A DNA stretch of 63,747 bases, taken from positions 1-63,747 of the forward strand of contig NZ_JAUYQL010000113.1 of NCBI RefSeq assembly GCF_030697305.1. The letters run 5' to 3'. This document shows positions 17,221 through 26,616 of this stretch, piece after piece. The position numbers and the translations under genes are program-made. Position 1 is the first letter of the stretch; the number at the start of each line of letters is the position of its first letter. A model generated the notes under the pieces. It ran no database searches, had not been told where the DNA came from, and worked only from the letters and a program-made list of their open reading frames with translations. The stretch comes from Phenylobacterium sp. GTDB taxonomy: Bacteria; Pseudomonadota; Alphaproteobacteria; Caulobacterales; Caulobacteraceae.

Positions 17221-18050
17221 CCGTCGACGCGCGCTTCATCTTGCAGCGCAATGGCCGGGCGGGCCGTTCCGCCGAGGGCCTGATCAAGGCGCGGACCTAT
17301 GGGGACGAGCGCGCAATGCGATGCGTCGCGCCGGCCGCCGGCATTCGCAAAACCGCCTCGGACCTGGCCGAACAGGTCGACCAACTGCTGCTCGGCGAAG
17401 ACTTCGATGTCCTCGACGAAATTGACGGCTGGTGCTTTGGCCAGTCGCGCCGCGACGGCTATGTGGGCTTTGTGGAAGCCGCCGCCCTGGCGCTGCGCGG
17501 CGACCCACCCACGCATCGGGTGTCGGTGCGCAACACCTACGCCTTCCGTGAGCCGACCATCCGCGCACGTCCAAGCGGCCCGATCACCCTCAATTCGCTG
17601 CTGACGGTGACCGCGGAGGAGGGGACCTACGCCTTCGCCGAGGGCGCGGGATGGGTCCCATTACGGCACCTAGTTCCCGTCGGACGCTTCGCCGCCGATC
17701 CGGTCGCCGTGGCCGAGCAGCTCTTGGGCGCGGCATATGTGTGGGGCGGGCGCGAGGCCAGCGGCCTGGACTGCTCGGCCCTGATTCAGCACGCGCACTT
17801 CGCCTGCGGACGCAGCCTGGATCGCGACACCGACCTGCAAGCCCAGGCGGGCGAAGCGATCTCTGCAGACAGCTTAAGCCGTGGTGATCTGGTGTTCTGG
17901 CGCGGCCATGTGGCGATGCTGATGGACGCGGCGCGGATCATCCACGCCAACGCCCATCACATGGGCGTGGCCATCGAGCCCTTGGCCGAGGCTGCGGCGC
18001 GGATCAGCGCGGCGGGCGCAGGCGAGCCGACGGCGTACCGCCGACTCTAA
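17217..18050 (+). CDS. NlpC/P60 family cysteine hydrolase with SH3-like domains
   Basis: A 277-residue protein without a signal peptide, therefore probably cytosolic. The N-terminal ~150 residues resemble bacterial SH3 domains of C40 dipeptidyl-peptidases. The C-terminal NlpC/P60 domain shows the catalytic Cys in ASGLDCSALIQ, the His in FWRGHVAMLMD and the polar third residue in IIHANAHH. Enzymes of this kind cleave gamma-D-glutamyl-diamino acid bonds in murein peptides. The start is a GTG overlapping the aminopeptidase stop. Confidence 0.9.
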   Translation: MTVDARFILQRNGRAGRSAEGLIKARTYGDERAMRCVAPAAGIRKTASDLAEQVDQLLLGEDFDVLDEIDGWCFGQSRRDGYVGFVEAAALALRGDPPTHRVSVRNTYAFREPTIRARPSGPITLNSLLTVTAEEGTYAFAEGAGWVPLRHLVPVGRFAADPVAVAEQLLGAAYVWGGREASGLDCSALIQHAHFACGRSLDRDTDLQAQAGEAISADSLSRGDLVFWRGHVAMLMDAARIIHANAHHMGVAIEPLAEAAARISAAGAGEPTAYRRL

Positions 18051-18058
18051 GCGTCGAC

Positions 18059-18787
18059 TCAGTTCGGCGCGGCGGTCTTCGCAGGAACCTGCGCAGGCGC
18101 GCCGGGGCCCTGACCGGCCGGGCCGCCCGCGCCAGCGGCGGGCGTCGCCGTCGAACCGGTGGCGGTCGGCTCACCAGCGGCGGCCGCGCCGGCGGCCGGC
18201 GCTTCAGCGCCAGCGGGCGCTGCAGGCGCCGCAGCGGCGGCCGGGTTGGGCGCCGGGAAGGGTAGGGTTCCGCCCTTGGCGTGGAGATAGGCGATCACAT
18301 TGACGCGGTCTTCCGGCTTCTTCAGGCCGACGAACGTCATCTTCGTGCCGTTGATGTACTTCTGCGGCGCCTTAATGAACTCGCTCACGTGTTCGTAGTC
18401 CCAGACGGGCTGTTTGGCGCCGAAGTCCTGCAACGCTTGGGAATAGGCGAACCCGCCGTGCGTCGCGGGCTTGCGTCCGATCAGGCCCCAGAGGTCCGGC
18501 CCGGTGCCGTTCGGACCGCCCTGCTCGGCGGAATGGCAGGATTTGCACTTGGCGAACACCGCCTCGCCCGCCTTGACGTCCGCGGTAGGCAGAACCGTAC
18601 CCCAGTCGATTGGCGCTTCGGCGGTCGCACCGCCGCCGGCGTCTTCCTCGACGATCTCGATGGCGTAGCCCGCTTTTTCGACGGGATGCGGCGCGAAGAC
18701 GCCCGCGGACAGCTCGCGAAGACCGACTATGGCCAGGCCCGTCGCCAGCAGCGCGCCGGCGACCTTGTTGAACGTAAGGTCGCTCAT
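18059..18787 (-). CDS. Membrane-anchored cytochrome c (CycM/c552 type)
   Basis: A 242-residue class I cytochrome c. An N-terminal uncleaved anchor (VAGALLATGLAIVGL) is followed by the haem motif CKSCH near residue 82, a GPDLWGLIGRKPATHGGFAYS segment and the axial Met in GTKMTFVGLKKPEDR. The last ~70 residues are low-complexity Ala/Pro/Gly/Thr. Anchored cytochromes of this type carry electrons from the bc1 complex to terminal oxidases. I chose the ATG at 18787; a GTG at 18811 is the alternative. Confidence 0.92.
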   Translation of the reverse strand: MSDLTFNKVAGALLATGLAIVGLRELSAGVFAPHPVEKAGYAIEIVEEDAGGGATAEAPIDWGTVLPTADVKAGEAVFAKCKSCHSAEQGGPNGTGPDLWGLIGRKPATHGGFAYSQALQDFGAKQPVWDYEHVSEFIKAPQKYINGTKMTFVGLKKPEDRVNVIAYLHAKGGTLPFPAPNPAAAAAPAAPAGAEAPAAGAAAAGEPTATGSTATPAAGAGGPAGQGPGAPAQVPAKTAAPN

Positions 18788-18948
18788 AGACTTAAATTCG
18801 GCCCTCTTCACGGCCGGTCGCGTGGCCGGCAGACGTGCGGGAATCCCCGCCCCTTGTTGCGCCCGGCTCTCTTACACGCTACCGGCGCTCGCGCAACCGG
18901 CCAGTTGGCCGCTCCCCGGCCTAGTCCAGACGCAGCCAGCGAACCGTC

Positions 18949-19686
18949 ATGAAACCGATCATCTTGATCCCCGCCCGGATGGCCGCGACCCGCCTGCCGG
19001 GCAAACCGTTGGCGGACATCGAGGGCGTGCCGATGATCGTGCGAGTCCTGCGCCAAGCGCTGGCCGCTGGCGTCGGCCCGGCGGCGGTCGCCGCCGGCGA
19101 TCCGGAGATCGTCCAGGCCGTAGAGGCGGCCGGCGGGCGCGCAATCCTTACCGACCCCGATCTGCCGTCCGGCAGCGACCGGATCCTGGCGGCGCTGGCT
19201 GAGCTCGACCCGGACGGCGCCCATGACGTGGTGATCAATCTGCAGGGCGACATCCCGTTCATCGATCCGGAGGCGGTCGCGCGATGCGCGCGCCTGCTGG
19301 ACGAGCAGCCGACCTGCGACATCTCGACCATCGTCGTTGCGGAGGGCGCTGTCGCCGATCGCAGTAATCCGGATGTCCCCAAGGCGGTCCTGACGATGCA
19401 GCCGGACGGGCGCAGCGGCAGGGCGCTCTATTTCACCCGATCGGTGCTCTACGGCGACGCGCCGGTGTGGCTTCACCACGGCGTCTACGGCTATCGGCGC
19501 GAGGCGCTGACCCGGTTCACCGCCGCTGCCCCATCGCCGCTGGAGCGGCTGGAACGTCTCGAACAGCTGAGGGCGCTGGAGATGGGCCTGTCGATCTGGG
19601 CCGCGGTGCTCGACGAGGCGCCGATCTCCGTCGACAACCCGGCCGACCTGGAACGGGCGCGGCGCCACGCAAGGGAACTGGCATGA
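18949..19686 (+). CDS. kdsB: CMP-KDO synthetase (3-deoxy-manno-octulosonate cytidylyltransferase)
   Basis: A 245-residue cytosolic enzyme that activates KDO with CTP for lipopolysaccharide core synthesis. The nucleotide-binding N-terminus IIPARMAATRLPGKPLADI and the later INLQGDIPFIDPE are characteristic. Its stop overlaps the start of pheA by 4 bases (ATGA). Confidence 0.95.
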   Translation: MKPIILIPARMAATRLPGKPLADIEGVPMIVRVLRQALAAGVGPAAVAAGDPEIVQAVEAAGGRAILTDPDLPSGSDRILAALAELDPDGAHDVVINLQGDIPFIDPEAVARCARLLDEQPTCDISTIVVAEGAVADRSNPDVPKAVLTMQPDGRSGRALYFTRSVLYGDAPVWLHHGVYGYRREALTRFTAAAPSPLERLERLEQLRALEMGLSIWAAVLDEAPISVDNPADLERARRHARELA

Positions 19687-20525
19687 CCGGACGCATCGCC
19701 TTCCAGGGGGAACTTGGGGCCAACAGCCACGAAGCCTGCACCAACGCCTTTCCGGCGATGCAGCCGGTGCCGCACGCCAGCTTCGAAGAAGCGTTCGAGG
19801 CGGTGAAGAGCGGCGATTGCCAGCTCGGCATGATCCCCGTGGAAAACTCGATCGCGGGCCGAGTGGATCAGGTCCACCACCTGCTGCCGTCGTTCGGGCT
19901 GAAGATCATCGGCGAGCGCTTCAAGCCAATCCACTTCCAACTGATGGCCAATCCGGGCGTCAAGCTCGAGGACGTGAAGACCGTCTCCAGCATGACCATC
20001 GCGCTCGGTCAGTGCCGCAAGCTGCTGCGCCGCCTGAAGGTGGCGACCGAAGCGGCGGGCGACACCGCGGGCGCGGCCAGGCAACTGGCGGACAAGCCCG
20101 ACCCTACCCGTGCGGCCCTGGCGCCCGCCCTGGCGGCGCAGATCTACGGCCTGGATATCCTGTTGCGCGACGTCGAAGACGAGCACAACAACACCACGCG
20201 CTTCCTGGTGATGAGCGCCGAGGACCAGCCTGAATCGCCGCCGTTCACCGCGCCCTGCATCACCAGCTTCGTGTTCCGCGTCCGCAACATCCCCGCCGCG
20301 CTGTACAAGGCGCTGGGCGGCTTCGCGACCAATGGCGTGAACATGATCAAGCTGGAGAGCTACACCGAGGGCGGGGTGTTCTCGGCGACCTTCTTCTACG
20401 TCGAGGTCGACGGCCGCCCCGAGGACCTGGCGCTGGCGCGCGCCTTCGAGGAGCTCACCTTCTTCTCCGAGAAATTCGAGATCCTCGGCGTCTATCCGGC
20501 GGACCCGTTCCGAAGCAGGGGCTAG
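19683..20525 (+). CDS. pheA: Prephenate dehydratase
   Basis: A 280-residue single-function dehydratase making phenylpyruvate for phenylalanine synthesis; no chorismate mutase domain is present. The catalytic domain shows IAFQGELGANSHEAC, PVENSIAGRV and NNTTRFLVM (the TRF active-site motif). The C-terminal ACT domain follows from about residue 195. In the ACT domain the usual ESRP phenylalanine-binding motif reads ESYT, so feedback inhibition may differ. It ends 1 base before the convergent nudC. Confidence 0.95.
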   Translation: MTGRIAFQGELGANSHEACTNAFPAMQPVPHASFEEAFEAVKSGDCQLGMIPVENSIAGRVDQVHHLLPSFGLKIIGERFKPIHFQLMANPGVKLEDVKTVSSMTIALGQCRKLLRRLKVATEAAGDTAGAARQLADKPDPTRAALAPALAAQIYGLDILLRDVEDEHNNTTRFLVMSAEDQPESPPFTAPCITSFVFRVRNIPAALYKALGGFATNGVNMIKLESYTEGGVFSATFFYVEVDGRPEDLALARAFEELTFFSEKFEILGVYPADPFRSRG

Positions 20526-20526
20526 T

Positions 20527-21465
20527 TCAGTCGCCGGGGTTTCCGCCGTCCACCCACGCCCGCAGGAGCTGGTGGGCGATGGCCATCTGGCCGGGCGCAG
20601 TCGCGTCCGCGATCTCACCGTCGAGCAGGGCTCGCGCCTCTTCGCGGGTGAACCAGCGCACCTCCGACAGCTCCGTCTGGTCCGGAGCCGCCTGGTCGTC
20701 GGCGACTTCGGCGAGCAGGCCGATCATCAACGATGATGGATAGGGCCAGGGCTGGGTCGAGTGGTAGTGCACCCGCACGGTGCGCAGGCCGGCCTCCTCG
20801 TACAGCTCGCGGGCGCAGGCCTCCTCAATGGTCTCACCGGGCTCCAGGAACCCCGCCAACGCCGAATAGCGGCCTTCCGGCCACGACGCCCCGCGTCCGA
20901 CCATGCAGCGGTCCCCGAAGTACGGGAGCATGATCACCACTGGGTCGGTGCGCGGGAAATGCTCGACGCCGCAGGCCCGGCAGCGGCGCTTCCAGCCGCC
21001 GTCTACCGCGTCGCTGGGCTGGCCGCACGAGGCGCAGAAGCGATGACGACGACGCCACTCGAACATCTGTTTTGCGGTGGCGAGGATCGCGGCGTCCGCC
21101 GGGACCAGCCGCAGCGAGATGGCCCGAAGGTCCTCGAACGCCCCGACGCCACGCAGCGGCCCCTCGGCGGGGTCTGCAGAGCCTTCGATATCCAGGGCGA
21201 ACACTGCCTGCTCGCGCCACATGCCAAGGAACAGCAGCCGCTCCTCGCCGCCGGAGAGCTCCTTGGCCAGCTCGGCGGGGAAGTAGGCGATGCGGACACC
21301 GCCAGATCCGTCTGATTCGACCAGCGGCTTCCCGTTCCAGATCGCCACGGCGAGGGAATCGGCGTCGGCGAGGCGACCCGCGACCCACTCGGGGTCGGAA
21401 CGGCGTTCGCTGACTCGGTCGAGCGGGTTGCCGGCGAAGGTGTTGCGGAAGCTTTGCAGGGTCAT
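20527..21465 (-). CDS. nudC: NAD+/NADH pyrophosphatase (NudC)
   Basis: A 312-residue Nudix hydrolase that cleaves NAD(H), and in some species removes NAD caps from RNA. A variable N-terminal domain is followed by a zinc ribbon (CASC...CRAC), the Nudix box from GFLEPGE to ELYEEAG, and the NudC-specific TQPWPYPSSLM, which corresponds to the SQPWPFPxS signature. The gene is divergent from the SRP RNA and dnaX. Confidence 0.95.
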   Translation of the reverse strand: MTLQSFRNTFAGNPLDRVSERRSDPEWVAGRLADADSLAVAIWNGKPLVESDGSGGVRIAYFPAELAKELSGGEERLLFLGMWREQAVFALDIEGSADPAEGPLRGVGAFEDLRAISLRLVPADAAILATAKQMFEWRRRHRFCASCGQPSDAVDGGWKRRCRACGVEHFPRTDPVVIMLPYFGDRCMVGRGASWPEGRYSALAGFLEPGETIEEACARELYEEAGLRTVRVHYHSTQPWPYPSSLMIGLLAEVADDQAAPDQTELSEVRWFTREEARALLDGEIADATAPGQMAIAHQLLRAWVDGGNPGD

Positions 21466-21520
21466 CGCGGAGTTCTAATCCGCCGCACGCTTGCGCGCGA
21501 GCCCGTGCGACGCGATATTA

Positions 21521-21623
21521 GGGGTGGAGATCGGCGACGGGCGGACGCCTCGCCAACCCGGTCAGGTCCGGAAGGAAGCAGCCGCAACGAGTTTCGCTCC
21601 GGGTCGTCGTCCGGTCTCCACCC
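21521..21623 (+). ncRNA. ffs: Signal recognition particle RNA, small bacterial type (4.5S)
   Basis: The conserved SRP core GGTCAGGTCCGGAAGGAAGC and CAGCC is present at about 21560-21583. The ends pair as GGGTGGAGA (21522-21530) with TCTCCACCC (21615-21623), giving the expected long hairpin of about 100 nt. The gene lies just upstream of dnaX. The exact ends are inferred from the pairing. Confidence 0.95.
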
Positions 21624-21642
21624 GCCTTCCAACATAGTCCTC

Positions 21643-23418
21643 ATGGCCGACGAAGACTTCACGCTCGATCCAGCCTCGCCGGAACGGGACGCCGACACGG
21701 CCGATATGTTCGCGCCTGCGCCGCCGCCCGTGGCGCAGGACGCCGCCGCCTACACGGTGCTGGCCCGGAAGTATCGCCCCCGCACGTTCGAGGACCTGAT
21801 CGGCCAGGAGGCGATGCTCCGCACCCTGACCAACGCCTTCTCCTCGGGGCGGATCGCGCACGCCTTCATGCTCACCGGCGTCCGCGGGGTCGGCAAGACG
21901 ACCACCGCCCGCCTGCTGGCCCGCGCCCTCAACTACGAGAGCGACACGGTCCACCAGCCGACGCTCGACCTGATCCAGGAAGGCATCCACTGCCGGGCGA
22001 TCATCGAGGGGCGTCATATGGACGTGCTCGAACTGGACGCCGCCAGCCGCACCAAGGTCGACGAGATGCGCGAGCTGCTGGACGGGGTGCGCTACGCTCC
22101 TGTCTCAGCGCGCTACAAGGTCTATGTGATCGACGAGGTCCACATGCTCTCGACGGCGGCGTTCAACGCCCTGTTGAAGACGCTGGAGGAGCCGCCGCCC
22201 CACGCCAAGTTCATCTTCGCCACCACCGAGATCCGCAAGGTGCCGGTGACGATCCTGTCGCGCTGCCAGCGCTTCGACCTGCGCCGCGTCGAACCCGAGG
22301 TCATCGCCAAGAATCTCGAGACCATCTCCGAGGCCGAAGGTGCGCGGGTCGAGGCCGAGGGCCTGATGCTGATCGCGCGCGCCGCCGAAGGTTCGGTGCG
22401 CGACGCCCAGTCGATGCTCGATCAGGCGATCGTCCAGGCCGAAGCCGGCCTGACGGTGGGCGCGGCGGTCATCCGCGACATGCTGGGCCTCGCCGACCGC
22501 GCCCAGACCATCGGCCTGCTGGAGCACATCGTGCGGGGCGAAGCCGGGCCGGCGATCGAGGCTTTCCGCACGCTCTATGGGTTCGGCGCGGATCCCGGAC
22601 AGGTGATGATCGATCTCCTGGAGCATTGCCACGGCGCCTCACTGACGCGGGCGGTCGGCGCTCATGCCCTGACCTTGCCGAAGGATCAGGCCGCGCGGCT
22701 GGCGGCGATTGGCGCGGCGGTGTCGCCCGGCGTGCTGGCGCGGCTCTGGCAGATGCTGCTGAAGGGCCACGACGAGGTGCGTCGCGCACCGGACGCCGCC
22801 GCGGCGGTCGACATGGCGCTGATTCGCTTGGCCTACGCGGCCGACCTGCCGGGCCCGGAAGAAGCGCTGAAGCGCCTGCAGTCGGGCGACGCGCCGACCA
22901 CCCGCGGCGGCGGCCTGAGCTCCGGCGGAACCAGTGGGGGAGGCGGCGCGTCCGCCGTGGCGCGCGCCCAGCCCAGTCCGGCGACGGCCGAGGCGGAGGC
23001 GGCGCCGGTCCTGCAATCCTTCGACGACGTCATCGCGCTGATCGAAAAGCGTCGCGACATCGCCCTGCGCCTGGATGTTGAGCGCTTCGTGCGCCCGATC
23101 AGCTTCCGTCCCGGCGCGATCGAGTTCGAGCCGGCGCCGGGGGCGCCGTCCAACCTCGCTCAGCGGCTGGTCAACCGGCTCAAGGAATGGACCGGCCAGC
23201 CCTGGCTGATCGCCGCCCAGGGCGGCGGCGGCGCCGAAAGCCAGTGGGAGCGCCAGAAGCGCGAACAGCGCGACACCCTGGACGAGGTGCGCGCCGACGC
23301 CTTCGTCCAGTCGGTGTTCGAGGCCTTTCCCGGGACAGAACTGCTTGAGGTCCGCACGCTGCCGACGCCGGAACCGGCTGTGGCGGCGGCGGACGAGGAC
23401 GACAACGATGAGGACTGA
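21643..23418 (+). CDS. dnaX: DNA polymerase III subunits gamma/tau
   Basis: A 591-residue clamp-loader ATPase. The Walker A GVRGVGKTT is near residue 79; AASRTKVDEMRELLDGVRY, VIDEVHMLS and the sensor region ILSRCQRFDLRR follow. The zinc module that normally has four cysteines (residues about 97-120) has only Cys117. A Gly/Ser-rich linker at residues 422-436 separates the ATPase part from the tau-specific C-terminal part. I see no A AAA AAG slippery site; in Caulobacter the short gamma form is made by partial ClpXP proteolysis that stops near such a linker, so the same may hold here. The ATG at 21643 lies 20 bases after the SRP RNA. Confidence 0.95.
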   Translation: MADEDFTLDPASPERDADTADMFAPAPPPVAQDAAAYTVLARKYRPRTFEDLIGQEAMLRTLTNAFSSGRIAHAFMLTGVRGVGKTTTARLLARALNYESDTVHQPTLDLIQEGIHCRAIIEGRHMDVLELDAASRTKVDEMRELLDGVRYAPVSARYKVYVIDEVHMLSTAAFNALLKTLEEPPPHAKFIFATTEIRKVPVTILSRCQRFDLRRVEPEVIAKNLETISEAEGARVEAEGLMLIARAAEGSVRDAQSMLDQAIVQAEAGLTVGAAVIRDMLGLADRAQTIGLLEHIVRGEAGPAIEAFRTLYGFGADPGQVMIDLLEHCHGASLTRAVGAHALTLPKDQAARLAAIGAAVSPGVLARLWQMLLKGHDEVRRAPDAAAAVDMALIRLAYAADLPGPEEALKRLQSGDAPTTRGGGLSSGGTSGGGGASAVARAQPSPATAEAEAAPVLQSFDDVIALIEKRRDIALRLDVERFVRPISFRPGAIEFEPAPGAPSNLAQRLVNRLKEWTGQPWLIAAQGGGGAESQWERQKREQRDTLDEVRADAFVQSVFEAFPGTELLEVRTLPTPEPAVAAADEDDNDED

Positions 23419-23424
23419 CGCGCG

Positions 23425-23748
23425 ATGAAGGACCTTGGCTCCTTGATGAAGCAGGCCCAGGCCATGCAGCAGAAGCTGGCGGACGCCCAGCAGCGCATCG
23501 CCGATCTCAGCGTTGACGGCACATCCGGCGGCGGCATGGTCAAGGTGACGCTGAAGGGCACGGGCGAGCTCGCCGCCGTGGAGATCGACGAGAGCCTGCT
23601 GGCCCCCGGCGAGGGCGAGGTTGTGGCCGACCTGATGATCGCCGCCCACGCCGACGCCAAGCGCAAGCTGGACGCGGCCCAGGCCGACCTGATGCGCGAG
23701 GCCGCCGGCCCGCTCGCCGGCATGGGCCTGCCGGGCCTGAAGTTCTGA
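23425..23748 (+). CDS. ebfC: YbaB/EbfC family nucleoid-associated protein
   Basis: A 107-residue protein of the YbaB/EbfC family: a helical start ([20 protein letters not shown]), the central beta sheet ([19 protein letters not shown]) and the C-terminal helix. These dimers bind DNA and are encoded between dnaX and recR in many bacteria, as here. It starts 6 bases after dnaX. Confidence 0.93.
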   Translation: MKDLGSLMKQAQAMQQKLADAQQRIADLSVDGTSGGGMVKVTLKGTGELAAVEIDESLLAPGEGEVVADLMIAAHADAKRKLDAAQADLMREAAGPLAGMGLPGLKF

Positions 23749-23749
23749 C

Positions 23750-24352
23750 TTGGCGGGTTCCGCCGGCCCCGAGATCGAGCGCCTGATCAGCCTGCTGGCG
23801 AAACTGCCCGGGCTAGGGCCCCGCTCGGCCCGCCGCTCGGCGCTGGCGCTGCTCAAGCGGCGCGACCAGTTGCTGGTCCCGCTGGCCGCGGCGATGTCCG
23901 ACGCCGCGGCGCGGGTGCGGACCTGCAGCGTCTGCGGCGCGCTGGACACCCAGGACCCCTGCGCGATCTGCGCCGACACCGTCCGCGATGACGCCATGCT
24001 GTGCGTGGTCGAGGAGGTCGGCGCGCTCTGGGCCATGGAGCGGGCGGGCGCCTTCCGTGGCCGCTATCATGTGCTGGGCGGGCTGTTGTCGGCGCTGGAC
24101 GGTGTCGGCCCGGACGCGCTTCGGGTGAGCGCCTTGCTCCAGCGGGCCAGCGCCGCTCAGGTGCGCGAGGTGATCTTGGCGCTGCCGGCAACGGTCGACG
24201 GCCAGACCACCGCCCACTACCTGACCGAACGGCTGGGCGCCCTGAACGTCCCCGTGACCCTCCTGGCCAGGGGCGTGCCGGTCGGCGGCGAGCTCGACTG
24301 GCTGGATGACGGCACGATCGCCCAGGCCATGCGGGCGCGCCGCCCGGCCTGA
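23750..24352 (+). CDS. recR: Recombination mediator RecR
   Basis: A 200-residue protein that works with RecF and RecO to load RecA. The helix-hairpin-helix [17 protein letters not shown], a four-cysteine zinc motif ([16 protein letters not shown]), the Toprim domain ([15 protein letters not shown]) and the C-terminal Walker-B-like part are in order. The start is TTG at 23750, since there is no ATG or GTG before the conserved N-terminus and the length then matches RecR. Confidence 0.95.
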   Translation: MAGSAGPEIERLISLLAKLPGLGPRSARRSALALLKRRDQLLVPLAAAMSDAAARVRTCSVCGALDTQDPCAICADTVRDDAMLCVVEEVGALWAMERAGAFRGRYHVLGGLLSALDGVGPDALRVSALLQRASAAQVREVILALPATVDGQTTAHYLTERLGALNVPVTLLARGVPVGGELDWLDDGTIAQAMRARRPA

Positions 24353-24399
24353 TTCGGAAGGCTCTGGTCGATGTGCGCGACTCTGTCTAAGAACGGAGC

Positions 24400-25692
24400 A
24401 TGAACGCGTATTTGCTCATCGCGGCCGTCGCCGCGCTCATGGCTCTGGCCGCCCTGGCCTGGGCGCTGATGGAACGCTCGCGCGCAGGTCGCGCCGAAGC
24501 GCGGGTGTGGGATCTGCAGCAGGCCAGCGCCGACGCGCAGGCACGGGTGCGAATGCTGGAGGAGCAAGCCGCGTCGCAGGGTGAATTCCTGCGCGCGCAG
24601 GCGACCCAGTCGGCGAATGCGGTGGCCGAGGAGATGGTCAAGCGCGCCGACGAGAGCTTCCGCAACCGTGAGCAGCTCGTCCAGGCGAGGTTGGAGGCGC
24701 AGCTCAAGCCGGTCGCCGACACCCTGCTGAAATTCCAGGAGCAGGTGACCGCGGTCGAGAAGGTCCGCGCCGAGGAATCCGGTGGACTGAAGGCGCAGAT
24801 CGCCCAGCTTCTCGCAGCGTCGACGGCGACCCAGGACGAGGCGCGCAAGCTGTCGGCGGTGCTGCGCCGCGGAGCCGGCGTGCAGGGGCGCTGGGGCGAA
24901 CAGACCCTGCGCAACGTGCTGGAGGCCGCCGGCCTGCACAATCGCTATGACTTCGAAGAACAGGTCTCCACCGACACCGACGAGGGTCGCCGCAGGCCCG
25001 ATGTGACCGTGCGCATGCCGGGCGGGGGCGTGTTCGTGATCGACGCCAAGTGTTCGCTGAACGCCTTCCTCGACGCGCAGGACGCCGCCGACGACGCGGC
25101 GCGCGACGCCTGCTTCACACGCCATGCGCAGAGCGTGCGCGCGCACATGCAGGGGCTGTCGGCCAAGGCCTACTGGGACCAGTTCGACGCCTCGCCGGAC
25201 TTCGTGGCGATGTTCGTACCGGGCGACAGCATCCTGTCGGCGGCGCTGGAGCGCGCGCCGGAGCTGATGAGCGAGGCGATGGACCGGCGCGTGGTGATTG
25301 TCACGCCCACCACCCTGTTCGCGCTGTGCAAGGCGGTCCACTACGGCTGGCGGGTGGAGGAACAGGCGTTCAACGCCCGGCGGATCGCCGATCTCGGGCG
25401 AGAGCTCTACAAGCGCATCTCTTTGATGGGCGCCCACGCCGCCTCGGTCGGCAAGGCGCTGGAGGCCGCGGTGTCGCGCTACAATCAGATGGTCGGTTCC
25501 CTGGAGACCCAGGTGCTGACCCAGGCGCGGCGCTTCGAGGAGCTCAAGGTCGATCATGAGGGGCGCGAGATCGTCGAGCTGTCGCCGGTCGAAACCGGGG
25601 TGCGTCCGCTGGCCAAGCTGTCGCCGAACGAGCCGCCCCAGATCCGCATCGTCGCCGGCGACGAGGGACGCGCAGCGCCGCCCGCGTCTTGA
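24400..25692 (+). CDS. rmuC: DNA recombination protein RmuC
   Basis: A 430-residue protein: an N-terminal membrane helix, a coiled coil of about 100 residues, and a nuclease-like RmuC domain ([41 protein letters not shown]). RmuC limits inversions at short inverted repeats in E. coli; its biochemical activity is not well established. It is followed by def after 31 bases. Confidence 0.93.
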   Translation: MNAYLLIAAVAALMALAALAWALMERSRAGRAEARVWDLQQASADAQARVRMLEEQAASQGEFLRAQATQSANAVAEEMVKRADESFRNREQLVQARLEAQLKPVADTLLKFQEQVTAVEKVRAEESGGLKAQIAQLLAASTATQDEARKLSAVLRRGAGVQGRWGEQTLRNVLEAAGLHNRYDFEEQVSTDTDEGRRRPDVTVRMPGGGVFVIDAKCSLNAFLDAQDAADDAARDACFTRHAQSVRAHMQGLSAKAYWDQFDASPDFVAMFVPGDSILSAALERAPELMSEAMDRRVVIVTPTTLFALCKAVHYGWRVEEQAFNARRIADLGRELYKRISLMGAHAASVGKALEAAVSRYNQMVGSLETQVLTQARRFEELKVDHEGREIVELSPVETGVRPLAKLSPNEPPQIRIVAGDEGRAAPPAS

Positions 25693-25723
25693 CGCTGCGC
25701 GCTCTGCGACCTACCTCCGCCAA

Positions 25724-26233
25724 ATGGCCATTCGTGAGATCCTCGTCGTCCCCGACCCGGTGCTGAAGCAGAAGTCCACCCCGGTGGATGTCGTCGACGA
25801 CGATCTGCGCGCGCTGATGGACGACATGCTGGAGACCATGTACGCGGCGCCGGGCATCGGCCTGGCCGCGGTTCAGATCGGCGTACCCAAGCGCGTCATC
25901 GTCATGGACCTGTCCCACGGCGAGGAAGACAAGGCGCCGCGCTTCTTCGTCAATCCTCAGATCGTCTGGGCGTCCGAGGACACGCTTCCCTACGAAGAGG
26001 GGTGCCTGTCGGTGCCGGAGATTTTCGACGAGGTCGAACGGCCGGCGAAGGTGCGGCTGAGCTATCTCGACTATCAGGGCAAGGCGGTCGAGGAAGAGGC
26101 CGAGGGCCTGTTCGCTGTCTGCATCCAGCACGAGATGGATCACCTGGAAGGCGTGCTGTTCATCGACCACCTGTCACGCCTGAAGCGCGAGCAGGCGGTG
26201 AAGAAGGTCAAGAAGCAGGTGAAGGCCGCCTGA
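25724..26233 (+). CDS. def: Peptide deformylase
   Basis: A 169-residue Fe/Zn hydrolase that removes the formyl group from nascent proteins. All three motifs are intact: [15 protein letters not shown] and the metal-binding HEMDH in QHEMDHLEG. The formylase gene fmt lies 0.5 kb further on, but a convergent lipoprotein gene stands between them. Confidence 0.96.
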   Translation: MAIREILVVPDPVLKQKSTPVDVVDDDLRALMDDMLETMYAAPGIGLAAVQIGVPKRVIVMDLSHGEEDKAPRFFVNPQIVWASEDTLPYEEGCLSVPEIFDEVERPAKVRLSYLDYQGKAVEEEAEGLFAVCIQHEMDHLEGVLFIDHLSRLKREQAVKKVKKQVKAA

Positions 26234-26246
26234 CGACGGCCTTCAC
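26219..26246. terminator. Hairpin between convergent def and lipoprotein genes
   Basis: A perfect 10-base stem, GTGAAGGCCG at 26219-26228 and CGGCCTTCAC at 26237-26246, with an 8-base loop that contains the def stop codon. It lacks a T-run, so it is probably a bidirectional mRNA 3'-end structure rather than a classic terminator. Confidence 0.5.
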
Positions 26247-26253
26247 GGGCGTC

Positions 26254-26616
26254 TCAGTGCGCTGAGTGATCGGCGTGATCGTCGCCCTTCACCGTTTCGC
26301 TGACGTTCTTGGCGCCGGTCTTCAGCTCCGCGCCGGCTTTCGACAGGGCTTCCTTCGCTTCGCCCGCGGCGTCCTTGGCGACCGCGCCGGCATCGGCGGC
26401 GGCGTCCTTGGCTGCGGCGCCGGCGTCGGATGCGGCGTCCTTCAGGTCGGCGCCCGCTTCCTTGATCTCAGGACTGTTGGCCGCGGCTTTCGCCTCGGCG
26501 GCGGCCTTGGCACCGGCGTCTTTGATGTCCTGGGCGGTGTCGGCCCGCTCGGCCTGGGAACAGCCGGCGAGGATCAAGCCGGCGGCGGCGAGCGTGGTGA
26601 TCAGCAGTCTGCGCAT
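26254..26616 (-). CDS. Small lipoprotein with LEA-like 11-residue repeats
   Basis: A 120-residue protein: a signal peptide with lipobox LILAGC, then a region of Ala, Lys, Asp and Glu with an 11-residue period (KDAASDAGAAA, KDAAADAGAVA, KDAAGEAKEAL) and a His-rich end (DDHADHSAH). Such repeats resemble LEA or apolipoprotein-like amphipathic helices that fold on membranes or on drying. Starts at 26628 and 26640 are also open; 26616 gives a normal lipoprotein signal. The function is unknown; an envelope stress role is a guess. Confidence 0.75.
   Translation of the reverse strand: MRRLLITTLAAAGLILAGCSQAERADTAQDIKDAGAKAAAEAKAAANSPEIKEAGADLKDAASDAGAAAKDAAADAGAVAKDAAGEAKEALSKAGAELKTGAKNVSETVKGDDHADHSAH

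Noticed and set aside
21643..23418. Ribosomal frameshift signal in dnaX
   Set aside because: I looked for A AAA AAG or a similar slippery run with a following hairpin near the end of the ATPase part and found none.
22639..24036. 465-codon minus-strand frame opposite dnaX, ebfC and recR
   Set aside because: It has no recognisable domain, and the opposite strand encodes three certain genes with normal spacing.
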